This document shows positions 12,501-24,125 of a DNA stretch of 64,000 nucleotides, in pieces. The notes under the pieces were generated by a model. That model was not told the origin of the DNA. It saw only the letters and a list, made by a program, of their open reading frames with translations, and searched no databases. The DNA is from Xiphophorus maculatus (lineage: Eukaryota > Chordata > Actinopteri > Cyprinodontiformes > Poeciliidae): contig NC_036453.1 of NCBI RefSeq assembly GCF_002775205.1, forward strand, positions 29,737,213 to 29,801,212, given 5' to 3'. The position numbers and the translations under genes were made by a program. Position 1 is the first letter of the stretch; each line of letters begins with the position of its first letter.

Positions 12501-13636
12501 CAAAGGAGTCATCCAAAATCACAGACTCCCTTGTCTTTTTGCTTTGTGTAGCAACATTACAAATGGACCCAGTTTGTCCCTTAACACAGTTTCCTCACCT
12601 GCTCCATTACTGCGCCTAGTAACTGTCAGTGCTGCAGTGAGCTGCCATCTGGCCACAGGCCAAAACAATGTATATTCTACCTCTGCAAGCGCTGTATAGT
12701 CATATAAGTGAAACTCTGACATAATGTCAATGTTTACTTTTCTTGGGTAGTTGGGTGTGGATGCCAACAAATCTTTTTTTTTTTTTTACTTAGATATTTT
12801 CACTGCTCCTGAAAGTGAAAAATGACTTGAGTCTTCATCTTTGCAATTTGTGTGATGTCTTGTATAAATATAGTCACATTCTTGAGTCTAACATTTCTTT
12901 CCCTTTTGCTATTGCAACTGTACAGCCTAATTGCAACAAATAGACTGTAAAATGTCCTCATTCATCTAAGACAGAGATTAGGTCAATAGAATGTAATAAC
13001 AGTATCAGAATCAACAACGAGATCACTTGAATTAGAGAGCAAGGTCTTCTTGTGTTGATAGAGGTTATATGCCAAATAGATTTTGTAAAGTTAGCTCATA
13101 ATTTGTTTTTATGGCTTTTTTAACATTTAGTAGAATATTTAAAATGTAAACGTGCAGGCTGCAGATTATAGACTTCCACCAAAAATGATAGAACTGGCTG
13201 CCCATTATCACCTTTTTCTGAGATATTGAAAAGAAGAAAATGCATAACAGATTTTTAGTTTTACATGCTATATCTCTTACATTTTTAAGTCTGTTTGAAA
13301 ACACAAGTAATATCATTTGTCTTTAAAACAGTATGAGATGAGTTTGTTTTCATTTTAGTCATTACAGTCACCTGCCATTGTCATCTGGCATGAATTCATA
13401 TTCAATAACTTACAATTTTACTTTAAAAATTATATATTTCACTAACTTAATTTACTAAACATGTCTTGATTGATTATTTTAAAAAAATTTCAAACAATTC
13501 TCTGTTAATTTGAATTTTCTGCTGACAGCTAATAAAATATAACATTTAGGATGGGAATCAGCTCAATAGAAAAAACATTTTGATGAAAAAATGTGTTCTT
13601 AATGAAAGTATGTTAAACACCTTCTTTAAGATAGTT

Positions 13637-13705
13637 ATTAATCTGACAATCTTTAAGGTTCTATTAATCTGACATAATAGTCAGATTAATAGAACTGACT
13701 ATTAT
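13637..13705. repeat. Interleaved perfect hairpins
   Basis: A perfect 16-bp stem (13658-13673 with 13680-13695, loop ATAATA) overlaps a second perfect 11-bp stem (13674-13684 with 13695-13705). The loop of the first is the left arm of the second, so only one can form at a time. A direct repeat, TATTAATCTGACA, lies just upstream, near 13637-13649, and recurs within the first arm. Confidence 0.9.
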
Positions 13706-15090
13706 TCTAACTTATTTAGTGTATTGAGTGAGAATATTTCTTTATGTAACTCTTGAGCAAAGCGTAACTGTATAAAAACAGTTTAGTGTCCATGTGTGAC
13801 CATTGCCTCTGATTTTTTACATGTACAGTGGACATCAAGAACACTCACACTTTAGAGCCTTGTCATGAGTTAAATTTCTGGTGCCTTATCCAAATTATCT
13901 TTGCTTACTCAGATTACAAAACCGCCCATCTGCCAGGGGACATTCCTGACATTCAGTGACTTATCCTGCTGACCCAAAACATTAAAAAAAATCCATATTA
14001 AGATTAATTCTCAAAGTGAGATGTAAGGAGATAGCTAATACAACACTGCTATAATCAAACACATCAATCACAGTACAACAATTTCCTTGGGAAGGACATA
14101 AATGAAGAAACAACACAATCAAATCTCAAAATATGCGGTTTCTTCAGAATCCACTGGAGCAAACTGAAAAAATTCAAAAGTCGTATTTTAATATCCCAAA
14201 TTCCCACCTTTCTTTTGTGGTCATTCAGAGGGCTCGGTTCTTTTGGATGAAATTATAATTTATTGCGGAAGGGAGACATGACCCTAAAGGCCTGTGCTAA
14301 CTGGACCTGATCGGGCTTCATTTGTTTGGCTTCCTCATTGTACACACTCCCTCACTATGAGTGATGTTGCAGATGGAAGAACCACAAGTCAACATCTGCA
14401 GAAACCAATAGCAAGCCATATGGTTTGATTTGTTACACTCTCACTCTTGCAGATTTACTGACTTACTGGCTTTTTAGCAAACACCTCTTCCTCTGTTTTA
14501 GTTAAATCTGGCTCTCTGGGGAATATCTACTGTAACAATGACTTTTTAATGGCTCACAGCTTTCACCTTATAAAATTTAATTGATCTAATAATGTAAAAT
14601 AGTATTTCCTCATGTAAACACTTTATTCCTTTTGTGGTACAATAGATTCACAAGCACTCACTCAAACTTTACTGTCCCAAACTGGATTTAAATTTATGAT
14701 TTACAACTTTAAAGACCAGGAGTGCAAGGGGAAAGAACAAATAAGTCAGTGAGTACATTAAATCGTCTTTAATGGAGCAATTGCAGTTCACCACTCAGAA
14801 TAGGATACAAAACTCACGTACCCTATGGCTGTTAGTGTTCAACTTGAAATTAATACTATTTCTTTAAATAAATCTTTTTTTGTTTAATACAAAAATCTAG
14901 ACTGTCTCAATCCTCCAAAATATGGAATATTTAAAATAAACTTACCTTTAAACGAATAGTATTTTTTGAAGAATCCTGAGGTAAAATGCACAGAGCTTTA
15001 CTTACTAGTGAATATTATTCTTCCCAGGACTTTGAAATTTTAATTAGATGGTAAAACTACTGAATATTTTAATTTAAATATATTTTCAGA

Positions 15091-15134
15091 ATAAAATTAT
15101 GCTTTTTCATAATTTTATCATGAAAAAGCATAAT
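15091..15134. repeat. Interleaved perfect hairpins
   Basis: An 11-bp stem (15091-15101 with 15108-15118, 6-nt loop) overlaps a 15-bp stem (15096-15110 with 15120-15134, 9-nt loop; arm ATTATGCTTTTTCAT). Arms are shared, so the two hairpins are alternatives. No transposon context is visible. Confidence 0.9.
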
Positions 15135-15179
15135 AACTGAACATATTTAAGAAGCAGTAAAGAAATTGCTGACATGTTT

Positions 15180-15210
15180 GGTAAAACTAAAATTCTTTTT
15201 TAGTTTTACC
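15180..15210. repeat. Perfect 12-bp hairpin
   Basis: GGTAAAACTAAA at 15180-15191 pairs perfectly with 15199-15210 across a 7-nt loop. It lies about 50 bp from the interleaved hairpins at 15091-15134. Confidence 0.88.
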
Positions 15211-17289
15211 TGTTGACCCTAAGATGCCACTCTAAGCATGAGTAAATGCCTAGCCGTGTTTGTCATGGTAACAGTTGGTTTTAACATTTTAATCATTTAA
15301 TGAAGTTGATCTAGTTCTATTGAATATTTAAAGAATGTCTTCATGCCTTATGTCACACTTTGATACAAAATATTTTTATTCCACCTGGTCTGCTGTAAAC
15401 ACTAAAATGTAACAAATACATCACTCTGCCACTGTAAGTTGTCTAATGAGTGAGTTTACTTCACCACTATAGTCTCAGCTGTTTTATGAAGACTTCAAAT
15501 GTTTGTTGGAGAACATCACTTTAAATCCAGATTAGTTTATGGACATAAGGTGACAAAATGTCAGAAATTAACTTTTATTACTAATAATGTTGAATACTAG
15601 TTGTAGGAGCTATTTTATCTCTGTTTTTAGTGACATGTCGAGTAGATTATCTGACCTTTTTATGGGCGCATTGGAGAAGTCCAGACGCCCTTTTTGTTAG
15701 GTTAGGACAGTCTTTTTTTCCAAGGAATTTGGAAAAATTTGCTCTAGAAATTCTTGAAGCAATTTTTTCTACTTACACATAAAATCTCCTACATCTAGCT
15801 TGTAAAACAACTTATCAACTGTAGACCAAACCACACAGATAAAGTCACCTAAAATGTATGCCTTCTATAAAACTTTGAAACAAACCTGCACATGGCAGAA
15901 ATCCTTTAACCCATGTGACAGAAGTACCACAACTGGTTGTGTGACAAAGTCACACCGTTTATGACCTACTAAGCTTTCTTACAGTAGAGGTACTGTAATG
16001 TTTATATGACAGAAAAGAGGTCTGTTTACAAAGCTAGCCAAGCTTATTACCACAGCATGTTTTACTGCTCAATGTCAGAGCACTGTGCCAAAAAAACACA
16101 AGAACAAATGTAAAACAGAGGTATACAGTAAAATTGTTGCTTTTTTGCTATTAAATGTATAACATGCTTTTTTACTTTTGTAGTCTGTATCCTTGAAAGT
16201 TTCATACAGCCATACAATGAGCTTGCTTGCTTTACCCTAAACACATACATCTGCAGGTTGAATTTCCAAGTCTGAGCCAGCTCCTACTCAAACAGAAACC
16301 TTGGAGGACTTTTCTGGCAACAAAAAGATGAAAGCTGGAATGCTAATCGAGTATCACTGAGTTCATATGACATATTGGAAGACGTGAAAGACACTGCTGG
16401 GAACGAGAACATTTCGCTGAGCATTGGAGTTTTACTGTTCCACATTTGTTACTGGGTGTGTTGAAATCTTTGTGAGAAAATGTGTTTTTCATTTCAGAGT
16501 TGTATTTTGTAACTTGACAAGCTCCATCAGCAGTGTCATAATCACCTGCATTAATTCATGCTTCCACTTCAGAAGGGTTATGTGGGGTATCCTGCTTATT
16601 AAATTTTACATTGAGCCAATTCTTAACTGCAAAATGTCACCACAGCAAAGAACAGAGGAGAAAAACATAGATGTTAAACTGGGAACATGCATAGTGTGAT
16701 GATAAGTATGACCCTGAATCTGTATCAGTACTTTTAAAACAACAGAACTCTGAAGATAAAACTTGTATAAAAATGTTACTATTTTGTTGTATCATCAGTT
16801 TTGCTCCCACTTGAAACTCAAACTATGCTCCCAATTATTTTTACAGCAAATAATCATTGTGACCTTGTGAAACATTTCTTTTGACAGTCATTGTTGGAGC
16901 AACATCACAGTAATATCTAGCGAACAAAGAATGTCAACACTTACACCTACAGTATTTGTTCATGTGGAGTATCTCTTTTGTACTTCGTGCATCTTTTTTC
17001 ATTTTTAAGAATAATGTGTTAAACTCTCTCTTCACATTTCTTAAAGGCAGATTTATAATGAACAAAAGCAAATAAATATTTCCTATCCTTAATAAAAGGT
17101 AAGGTATTGCACGTGCTTTTCAAGCTGAAACCAGATGTTCACATAGGCCTACATGTATTTTTAAATCTGACCAAACTTTTCTTGTTTTAGGTCAGTTGGG
17201 ATTACCAAAAGTATTTTTGTTTGCTATATGCTAAAATGGTGGGCAAACTAATCTTTGTCAATATATTTTTATAAACTGTTATAGGCAGA

Positions 17290-17660
17290 ATTTCTTCTGA
17301 ACAGTTTGACTTGGGTCAAACTTCTTCTTGAGTGTCCTTCATAAACCTTTCACAATACTTTGCTGGAAACTTGGCCTATTCCTCCAGACAAAACTGTTGT
17401 AACTGAGATAGATTTTTAGGTCACCTTACTCGTACACACCTTCAGCTCTGACCAAACATTTTTCATGGGATACCAGGGTTTTGTGGTGGCCACTCAAACA
17501 TGTTAACTTTATTGTCCTTAAGACCCTCTGCAACTAACTTGACTTGTTGCTTAGGGTCCTCTATTTTGGAATACCCACTTGTGATACCCAAGAAGCTTCA
17601 ACTTCTTGGCTGTCTTGAGGTGTTGCTTCGATATTTCAACATGATGTTCTTTCAGTCAAG
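17290..17660 (-). mobile_element. Tc1-like transposon fossil (Sleeping Beauty-type)
   Basis: Antisense remnant of a Tc1/mariner transposase gene. Diagnostic plus-strand stretches include TTGGCCTATTCCTCCAGACA, TTTGTGGTGGCCACTCAAAC and TTATTGTCCTTAAGACCCTC, which match my memory of the reverse complement of fish Tc1-like transposase genes. There is no open frame of useful length and no inverted repeats were found, so it is long dead. Confidence 0.75.
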
Positions 17661-17879
17661 CATTTTTTGAAAACTGTTAGTTTATTAAATAAAAATTAAT
17701 TAAGAACATCCCAACCCTTCAAAATCAAACTCTGTACGATCTTATTGAAGCTCATTTGTGTGTATTATGGATGATATCATTTTAGTCAGCTTTCTCAGTA
17801 TCATTTTTCTTTCCCTATTAAATGTACTCTGCAACCATGTGTTTATAATATAGTCAAACCACTGCCTTAAGTTTACTCC

Positions 17880-18310
17880 TGCCTATGGCAAGGATACCCA
17901 CTGGGGTTAACATCTGGACTGTGTTGTGGCCAGTACTTACGTGAAAACGATGTTTCATGGGTCCCTCAACAACTCTTTCTCGAGCTGATGCTGATGAATC
18001 CCAGCATAGTTATTTTGGAATATACTCACAGCATTGGAGAAGAAAGACATATTTTGCTGGAATGACCTGGTTATGGAGTCAATTCAAACAGAATGTTTAT
18101 TTCATTGCTTTGGCACCAAACATTGTTGAACCTAAGACTGAACAACTAAAACCAAAAACTGTAGATTGTCTTTATCTCCCTCTCACTTCATTCCAATGTG
18201 ACCATCATTCTGTAGCAGGGTAGACTAATTTGACTAATTTTACAGTTTTCTGGAATTCAGGTTTTAATTTTCTCATCAAATGAAGTGTTTCTTGAACTGG
18301 ATGTCGTGAC
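17880..18310 (-). mobile_element. Second, distinct Tc1-like transposon fossil
   Basis: Antisense remnant of a different Tc1-type transposase. Plus-strand marks include GGGGTTAACATCTGGACTGT, TGATGAATCCCAGCATAGTT and CTGTAGCAGGGTAGACTAAT, which resemble another fish Tc1 family. The 88-codon open frame at 17957-18223 reads on the opposite strand and is not a gene. It lies about 220 bp from the previous fossil but belongs to a different family. Confidence 0.65.
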
Positions 18311-21300
18311 ATGTATTTTATGGAATTGCACAACTGATTAGTCTTATTGTGTTGAGTTTTTTGTTCCATAAGCATGTGGAGATACTTAGTGTCTCCATTA
18401 TTAAATGCCAAAATATTTTTTTGTCTTTCCTTATTAGATTTATATGAAAGTCAGCTGAATCAGAAGTACTAAATGTTTTTCTTCTCCTACAGCTACTCTT
18501 CCATTTTTTATATATTCTACACTCCATTACAAAATCTTATAGTTTCAACTATGTTCCTATGTTGCATTTTACCTTATATCTAATGAGACAAAATCTCAAT
18601 AAGTCCCAATAAAACAGAGTATAAACATGCTATCATTAGATTAGTACTTCAGAAGAACTTCTCCATTTGCAAAATGTTGTCAGCATGAGCAAAACTTGAA
18701 TTTGCTGACAATTGTAGTTGTATGTTTTGAGTCAGATGCATGCCTAAACATCAAACTCAATTCTGCAGAAACACTTGTTAGGACAAAAAAAAAGCTCCTG
18801 CATAAAAAAGCTGTAAGTAGAGAATTGGGGTAAAGTCTGTAAAAACTTGACCCCTCCACCAGTCCAAAAATGCTAATAACATAATTATATGCATTTATAT
18901 ACACAGTGAAAACTATCTTATGACTACCGCAGAAGCTAACACCTGCAGTCTTCCTTATCTTTCCTCCTGTGGGTACAGCCAGTCAGCCACAAGGAAAATA
19001 AATGGCACTTCTAGATTGGCTGCCTTGCAAATGCCAGCCTATAGCATGTGAAGTAGCATCATGGCAAGGTATTTCAGCTTCTCAAGATGCATTTTCTTTA
19101 AACTATTTCAGACTCGCTCTTCAAAATAATCTATGAATAAATACACTTTCTGCAAATAATTTGGAAAAACTTCATACAGAACAATTGACCAAAAGGTGAA
19201 TCCACAAATACTGAAGTGCCCTCAATTGGGTCTTCTACTTTCCTTTAGTTGGCAAACTTTGAAAAGTGGGTTATTTATTAATACTTAGGAATTACTATGC
19301 TAAGGGTTTGAATAACTCCAATGTAAGTTCAGTTCATTCAACAGGCAACTTCTATTGTATATTACTGTGAAGCAATTCATTATCCTTATGTGCTTTTACT
19401 TCACCTTCTACCTTCAGAGAACTTACTAAGACCAAAATAATGGCTTACTGTTTCTTAAGTAAAGTGACTACAGTAATTGTCTTTTGATTACAATAAAGGT
19501 TAAAACTTTAACAAACATAGAAGCAGACGTACATTGACTTTTGAATTGTTCATCAGTATGCTGAGATGCATGTGTTTTCAGGGTGCAAGGAGTGAATACG
19601 CATGTTTGAACAGGTCACTGGGATGAACTCAAACAAGTACAAAGTCAATCACTCTAATACATTTCTCTTTGCCAGTAATTTTTGTGAGTGTAGGAACTTG
19701 AAAGTAACCTTAAAGTAGTGCTAAATCAAATTAAATCCAATACAGATGTTTGGCTGTGACAAGCATCACCCAGGGAGAAGAGGAGCACACCCAAAGCTGT
19801 TAGAGATTGTACTGCAAAGTTGTAGGTATGAATTTAGATATTTTACCAAGCTGTAAAGTAAATTTATTGTAGATATAAACATTTCTGGGTGAAATTCAGA
19901 AAAAGGGTGTTTTAAAGAGACAGTCAAAAGCATGTAACAGGAAAATATTTATAAAAACGTTTCCCTTATAGCCACAGCTTAGTTACATTTATTCAGCCTT
20001 AAGTGTTAGGAGCAGTTTTCTTTTGAACAAGCATGCGGTATTTTGTCTTCAGACAAAATTTGCATGAATTACCGAAACTGTAAATCAGTTCACAGTGCAA
20101 TAAAACTCCTTTATATGCTTGATCTCTTAGCAGTTTCATAAATCATCACTTCAAGTAGAGCTGGGCGAGACATGAGAGGAGCAGATTTTGATGGAAGTGA
20201 GGTCAAAACAGTGATTTCACTGTGCAGACAGTTGCGAAGTTTGGATAAGGGAAAGGACTGCGTTTCCAGCTGCCTCTGGCAACAAAATAGGCTCTCGGTG
20301 AGATCTGACCCAGTTGTTAAACAGAGGATAGACATGCTCAAACCTAACTCTCCACTTGAAGTTCTCTCAAACAAGTGTTAAAAAGCTATTGCTTTGCCTT
20401 CTTTAATGCCAGTATTTTTAAGATATGAGCTTGTTTAAAGTAAGATTTCAGCCTATTTGAAATAGTCCCATATTTTCTGTGAATATTTCATAACATTCTG
20501 TGTTTTCTTGCCCGAAGTTGCAGCAGTGTAAGCAAACACACACAAACCTATTTACTTTTGTTTACCTTCTACAGACAGGTGTTTGCAAAAACTACACATC
20601 AGCTATTATACTGAATACTTTGCATAACTACTGCAGTAGTTAGAATGGACAGACCAAGGCAGAAGGATTAATAAATCAGTTAGTGAATTTATAGATTGAG
20701 GCATCTGAAATTACATGACTAACAGATTTTAGGCCATAAAACAACAAAACACAAAGCGAAGAAGAATTCAACAGACAAAATTACTTCTGCTACATGTGGT
20801 TTTTTTTTTTTTGTTCAACAATGATCATTTGCGAAGCGTACAATTTGCCCAGCAGCATTAAATGTTGAGGAAAAATAGCAGGTTTGATCATTTAACAAAT
20901 GCAGTTAATTTATATCTTGCAATGGCCTGTCATACATGTAACACAGGAGTTTATAAATCTCACTGACACTATGAGATTGTTTTCTGTATGTAGCTTTGAC
21001 ATTTTTTTTGATATTGACAAAACTACGTTTTTCTCTATTAAACTCAAACTGAAATATAGTTATGGTTTCTCTTTGTGGGTTCAAGATTAGTAAAAAAAAA
21101 AACTACTAAACAAATACCAATGTTACTACTATTATTAGAACATGTATTAAAACTATCTTAAAATAGAATCAGTTTTCAAAAATACATTCATACACAGCAA
21201 TGTTATGCTATGACAGGGAGGAATCATAAAGAGTGTGACTAATGTTGAAATAAAAGCAAAGGTGTGTGATGATATGCTTCTTTCTCATCTATGTAAATAT

Positions 21301-21684
21301 CTAATTCCTAAAACCAGCTTTAGACATTAGCTCATAACCCATATAAATTGTTCTAACTCAAAGGAACTATTTAGTTTATGTTTTGGCTAGACTCATAACA
21401 ACCTTCCTTGAATTGAAAAACTGTTTTCAGTAAAAACATAACAGTAACATGTTTCATAATATGCTTGGGCTTAAATAAAGGCCGGTGGTTCAGCGTCTGA
21501 GATCCTGCCATATAAGTTTTATGCTTTGTATCAAATATGTGTATTAAAACAAGACATGGGGGAAGTCTTCCAAAAGATCTGAACTATACTCCTTCTACCA
21601 CAACTAAATATATACTTCTTTCTGGTTTTCAATACAAGATATTGGCAGGAACCAAGAGTGTAATGTTTAACACTATGCCTTACA
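18311..21684. other. Intergenic, no recognisable gene
   Basis: About 3.4 kb of AT-rich sequence. No coding family, structured RNA or transposon is recognisable. Small features are a palindrome (AACTACTGCAGTAGTT near 20627) and poly-T and poly-A runs near 20800 and 21093. Confidence 0.5.
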
Positions 21685-22350
21685 AAAAGCATCCATATTC
21701 CTTTAGGAGTGTTCATATTTTGCCACATCACAGCTACAAAATTTCCTCTATTATACTTTGATTTGATGTGATAGAACACAAGACTGTACATATTTGTGAA
21801 GGATATTGGTACATTATTTTCAACGGTTTTACAAATAAGGATCTAAACAGTCTGCATTTTTCTTCAGTTCTGACTCTTACTCTAATAACACTAAATAAAG
21901 TCCTGCATGGAATTGATAGTTCATGGAGCCCTTTCTCAATCCATTTTCCAAAAATAGAACGAGTAAGGGGCAATTGGAAACCCATCAAGATTTGACTGTC
22001 AGTCTAAACTGTCTTACTGGACAACAATACTATCAACAACAGTCAGTAGGCACCAGGTAACTCTAGAGTCTAGACAAACTGAAGTCATCCATAGTTCACA
22101 TGGGAGAATTTCTTGAAAAGATTACTACCCTTTGTAACCTCCAATTAATCTGGCTTTTACAAGAGAGTGATATTTTGTTCAAATTAAATGCCCCCAGAAA
22201 ATTAGTTTCAATTTGTCACAAGTCTTACAGGGACGTATTGCAAATATGTGAGAGAATATGAGTCACATTGTACCAGAATTGAACCTTTTGGTCTAACTGC
22301 CAAACTGCACACTATCTCCATGGTGGAAAAATTTCTTCAGTAGGTACAAG
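21685..22350 (+). mobile_element. Tc1-like transposon fossil
   Basis: Plus-strand remnant of the fish Tc1 family whose end reads as a short GCCTTGCAAAAGTATTCATA-type terminus. Recognisable pieces in order: the terminal region (21690-21800), the part before the transposase start (21865-21930), a transposase piece (ATGGGAGAATTTCTTGAAAA near 22100), and GAATTGAACCTTTTGGTCTA near 22277. It is heavily diverged and shows no intact frame. Confidence 0.7.
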
Positions 22351-23240
22351 AATCTGGCCAAAACTGTTGGTAAGATAAGTGAAGCTAAGGCATTTTGAAA
22401 AATAAATCTCCTTTCATATCCCAAATATGCAACACTTTGTGTTGAGCTATCTCATTCTTTCTCAGGCAAGTGCAACAAAGTGTGTGGTTTCAGTATGACA
22501 AAGTGTGCAACATTAAAATTGCATGAATAATTTTCTAAGGAATTGGAAGAGAGATAATTACAACAGTTTCCACTGATCAGTTTGAGGCAGTTTCTCAGGC
22601 ATGCAGACCAGATTTCCAGCTCAAACAATTGTGGTGGAAAGTAAAAAGAGGAGTGAGGGAGAAAACTAGTCACAGCCTTGGAAAACAGAGGACATGTGTT
22701 CACTTACTGGCCTGCCATGTGTTTCCTTTGGCCAAGACCTCATGCTGTGTTGTCCCACATAGACACACACACCATTCCTGTCAGAAATGATTCCTGGAAA
22801 TATTTGCATAGCTTCTTTAACTATTATCCTTTTGGTCAAATGGACCAGAGTCACTGTTAAACGTGTGGCTCTATTTCCAGCTTAATGCCCATGAAACACT
22901 GAAACACATCCAAAATTTGTCAGAAGAAAGATTTAATATAAGGCTGGAAAAATAAGACCCGTATCCAAAGCAGGTTAATATCAATTTATTTGGATCATTT
23001 TAAAGTGGTTCCCTGTAAAACCTCAAGATCTAATATTTCCAAACATCTCCAAAAATGTGCAGCCTGTAGTTCTGCTTAGTGAGATTTCATGATTTGTGTT
23101 TAAAACTCTGAAGACCTATTGACACCAGCTTTTAGGATGTGTAAGCTTAAAACAAAGTCTTGAAAACTGGGCAGATCCTAAGGTCAGCAACTGCAAACAC
23201 AGTGGTGTGTGTACACAGTGGTGCACAAACGCCACTATGT
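22351..23240. other. Intergenic, no recognisable gene
   Basis: About 900 bp without an identifiable gene. The last 100 bp (23195-23280) is built of repeated CAGTGGTG / GTGCACAA motifs in both orientations and leads into the hairpin at 23247-23277. Confidence 0.5.
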
Positions 23241-23246
23241 ATGTCC

Positions 23247-23277
23247 ACAGTGGTGCACGTACACTGTGCACCACTGT
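23247..23277. repeat. Perfect 12-bp hairpin
   Basis: ACAGTGGTGCAC (23247-23258) pairs with 23266-23277 across a 7-nt loop. Related CAGTGGTG units lie just upstream, so it may have grown from a short tandem repeat. Confidence 0.88.
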
Positions 23278-23279
23278 AT

Positions 23280-23378
23280 GAACAGTGGTAGCACTGTTGC
23301 CTTGGAGCAAAATGATCCTGAGTTTGAGTCCTGATCTGAATTGCCTTTTTACTATCCAGGAAATGGATAGTAAAAAGG
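23280..23378. repeat. Dispersed-repeat 5' piece followed by a perfect 14-bp hairpin
   Basis: GTAGCACTGTTGCCTTGGAG (from 23288) and the following GAGTTTGAGTCC resemble the start of the dispersed fish repeat seen more fully at 23625-24125. It is followed by a perfect hairpin: CCTTTTTACTATCC (23344-23357) pairs with 23365-23378 across a 7-nt loop. Confidence 0.7.
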
Positions 23379-23624
23379 ATGAAATGGATCCAATGGAAAT
23401 ATACTGTCAACCACCGAGTGCTGGTCAACACCCTCTTTAAAATTTTATTTATTACAAATATTATAGAACACACATTTGCTTTGTGTTTTATTGGACTGCC
23501 TCTCAGTGATATACTTGTGTCAATGAAGAAGCCCAGCATTTCCCTTGGGAAATTTTTTTTATGTATTGTACAATTTGTTGTTTACATTTAATGTGTGGAA
23601 AGGTTTTATCAAATACATTTTTTT

Positions 23625-24125
<501 letters not shown>

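Larger units (their letters stand above)
6520..17280. other. Gene-poor AT-rich intergenic region
   Basis: About 10.8 kb without a recognisable gene or RNA. Open frames here are short (101 codons or less), without matching splice sites or family motifs. Local features: a poly-G run near 10198-10207, a poly-T run near 12774-12787, and three strong hairpin loci (13658-13705, 15091-15134, 15180-15210) listed separately. I saw no identifiable transposon in this stretch. Confidence 0.55.

Noticed and set aside
15091..15134. miRNA precursor
   Set aside because: The stems are perfect, only 11-15 bp long, and mutually exclusive; real pre-miRNA stems are about twice as long with bulges.
17957..18223. 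88-codon plus-strand frame
   Set aside because: It is the antisense of a Tc1-like transposase fossil.
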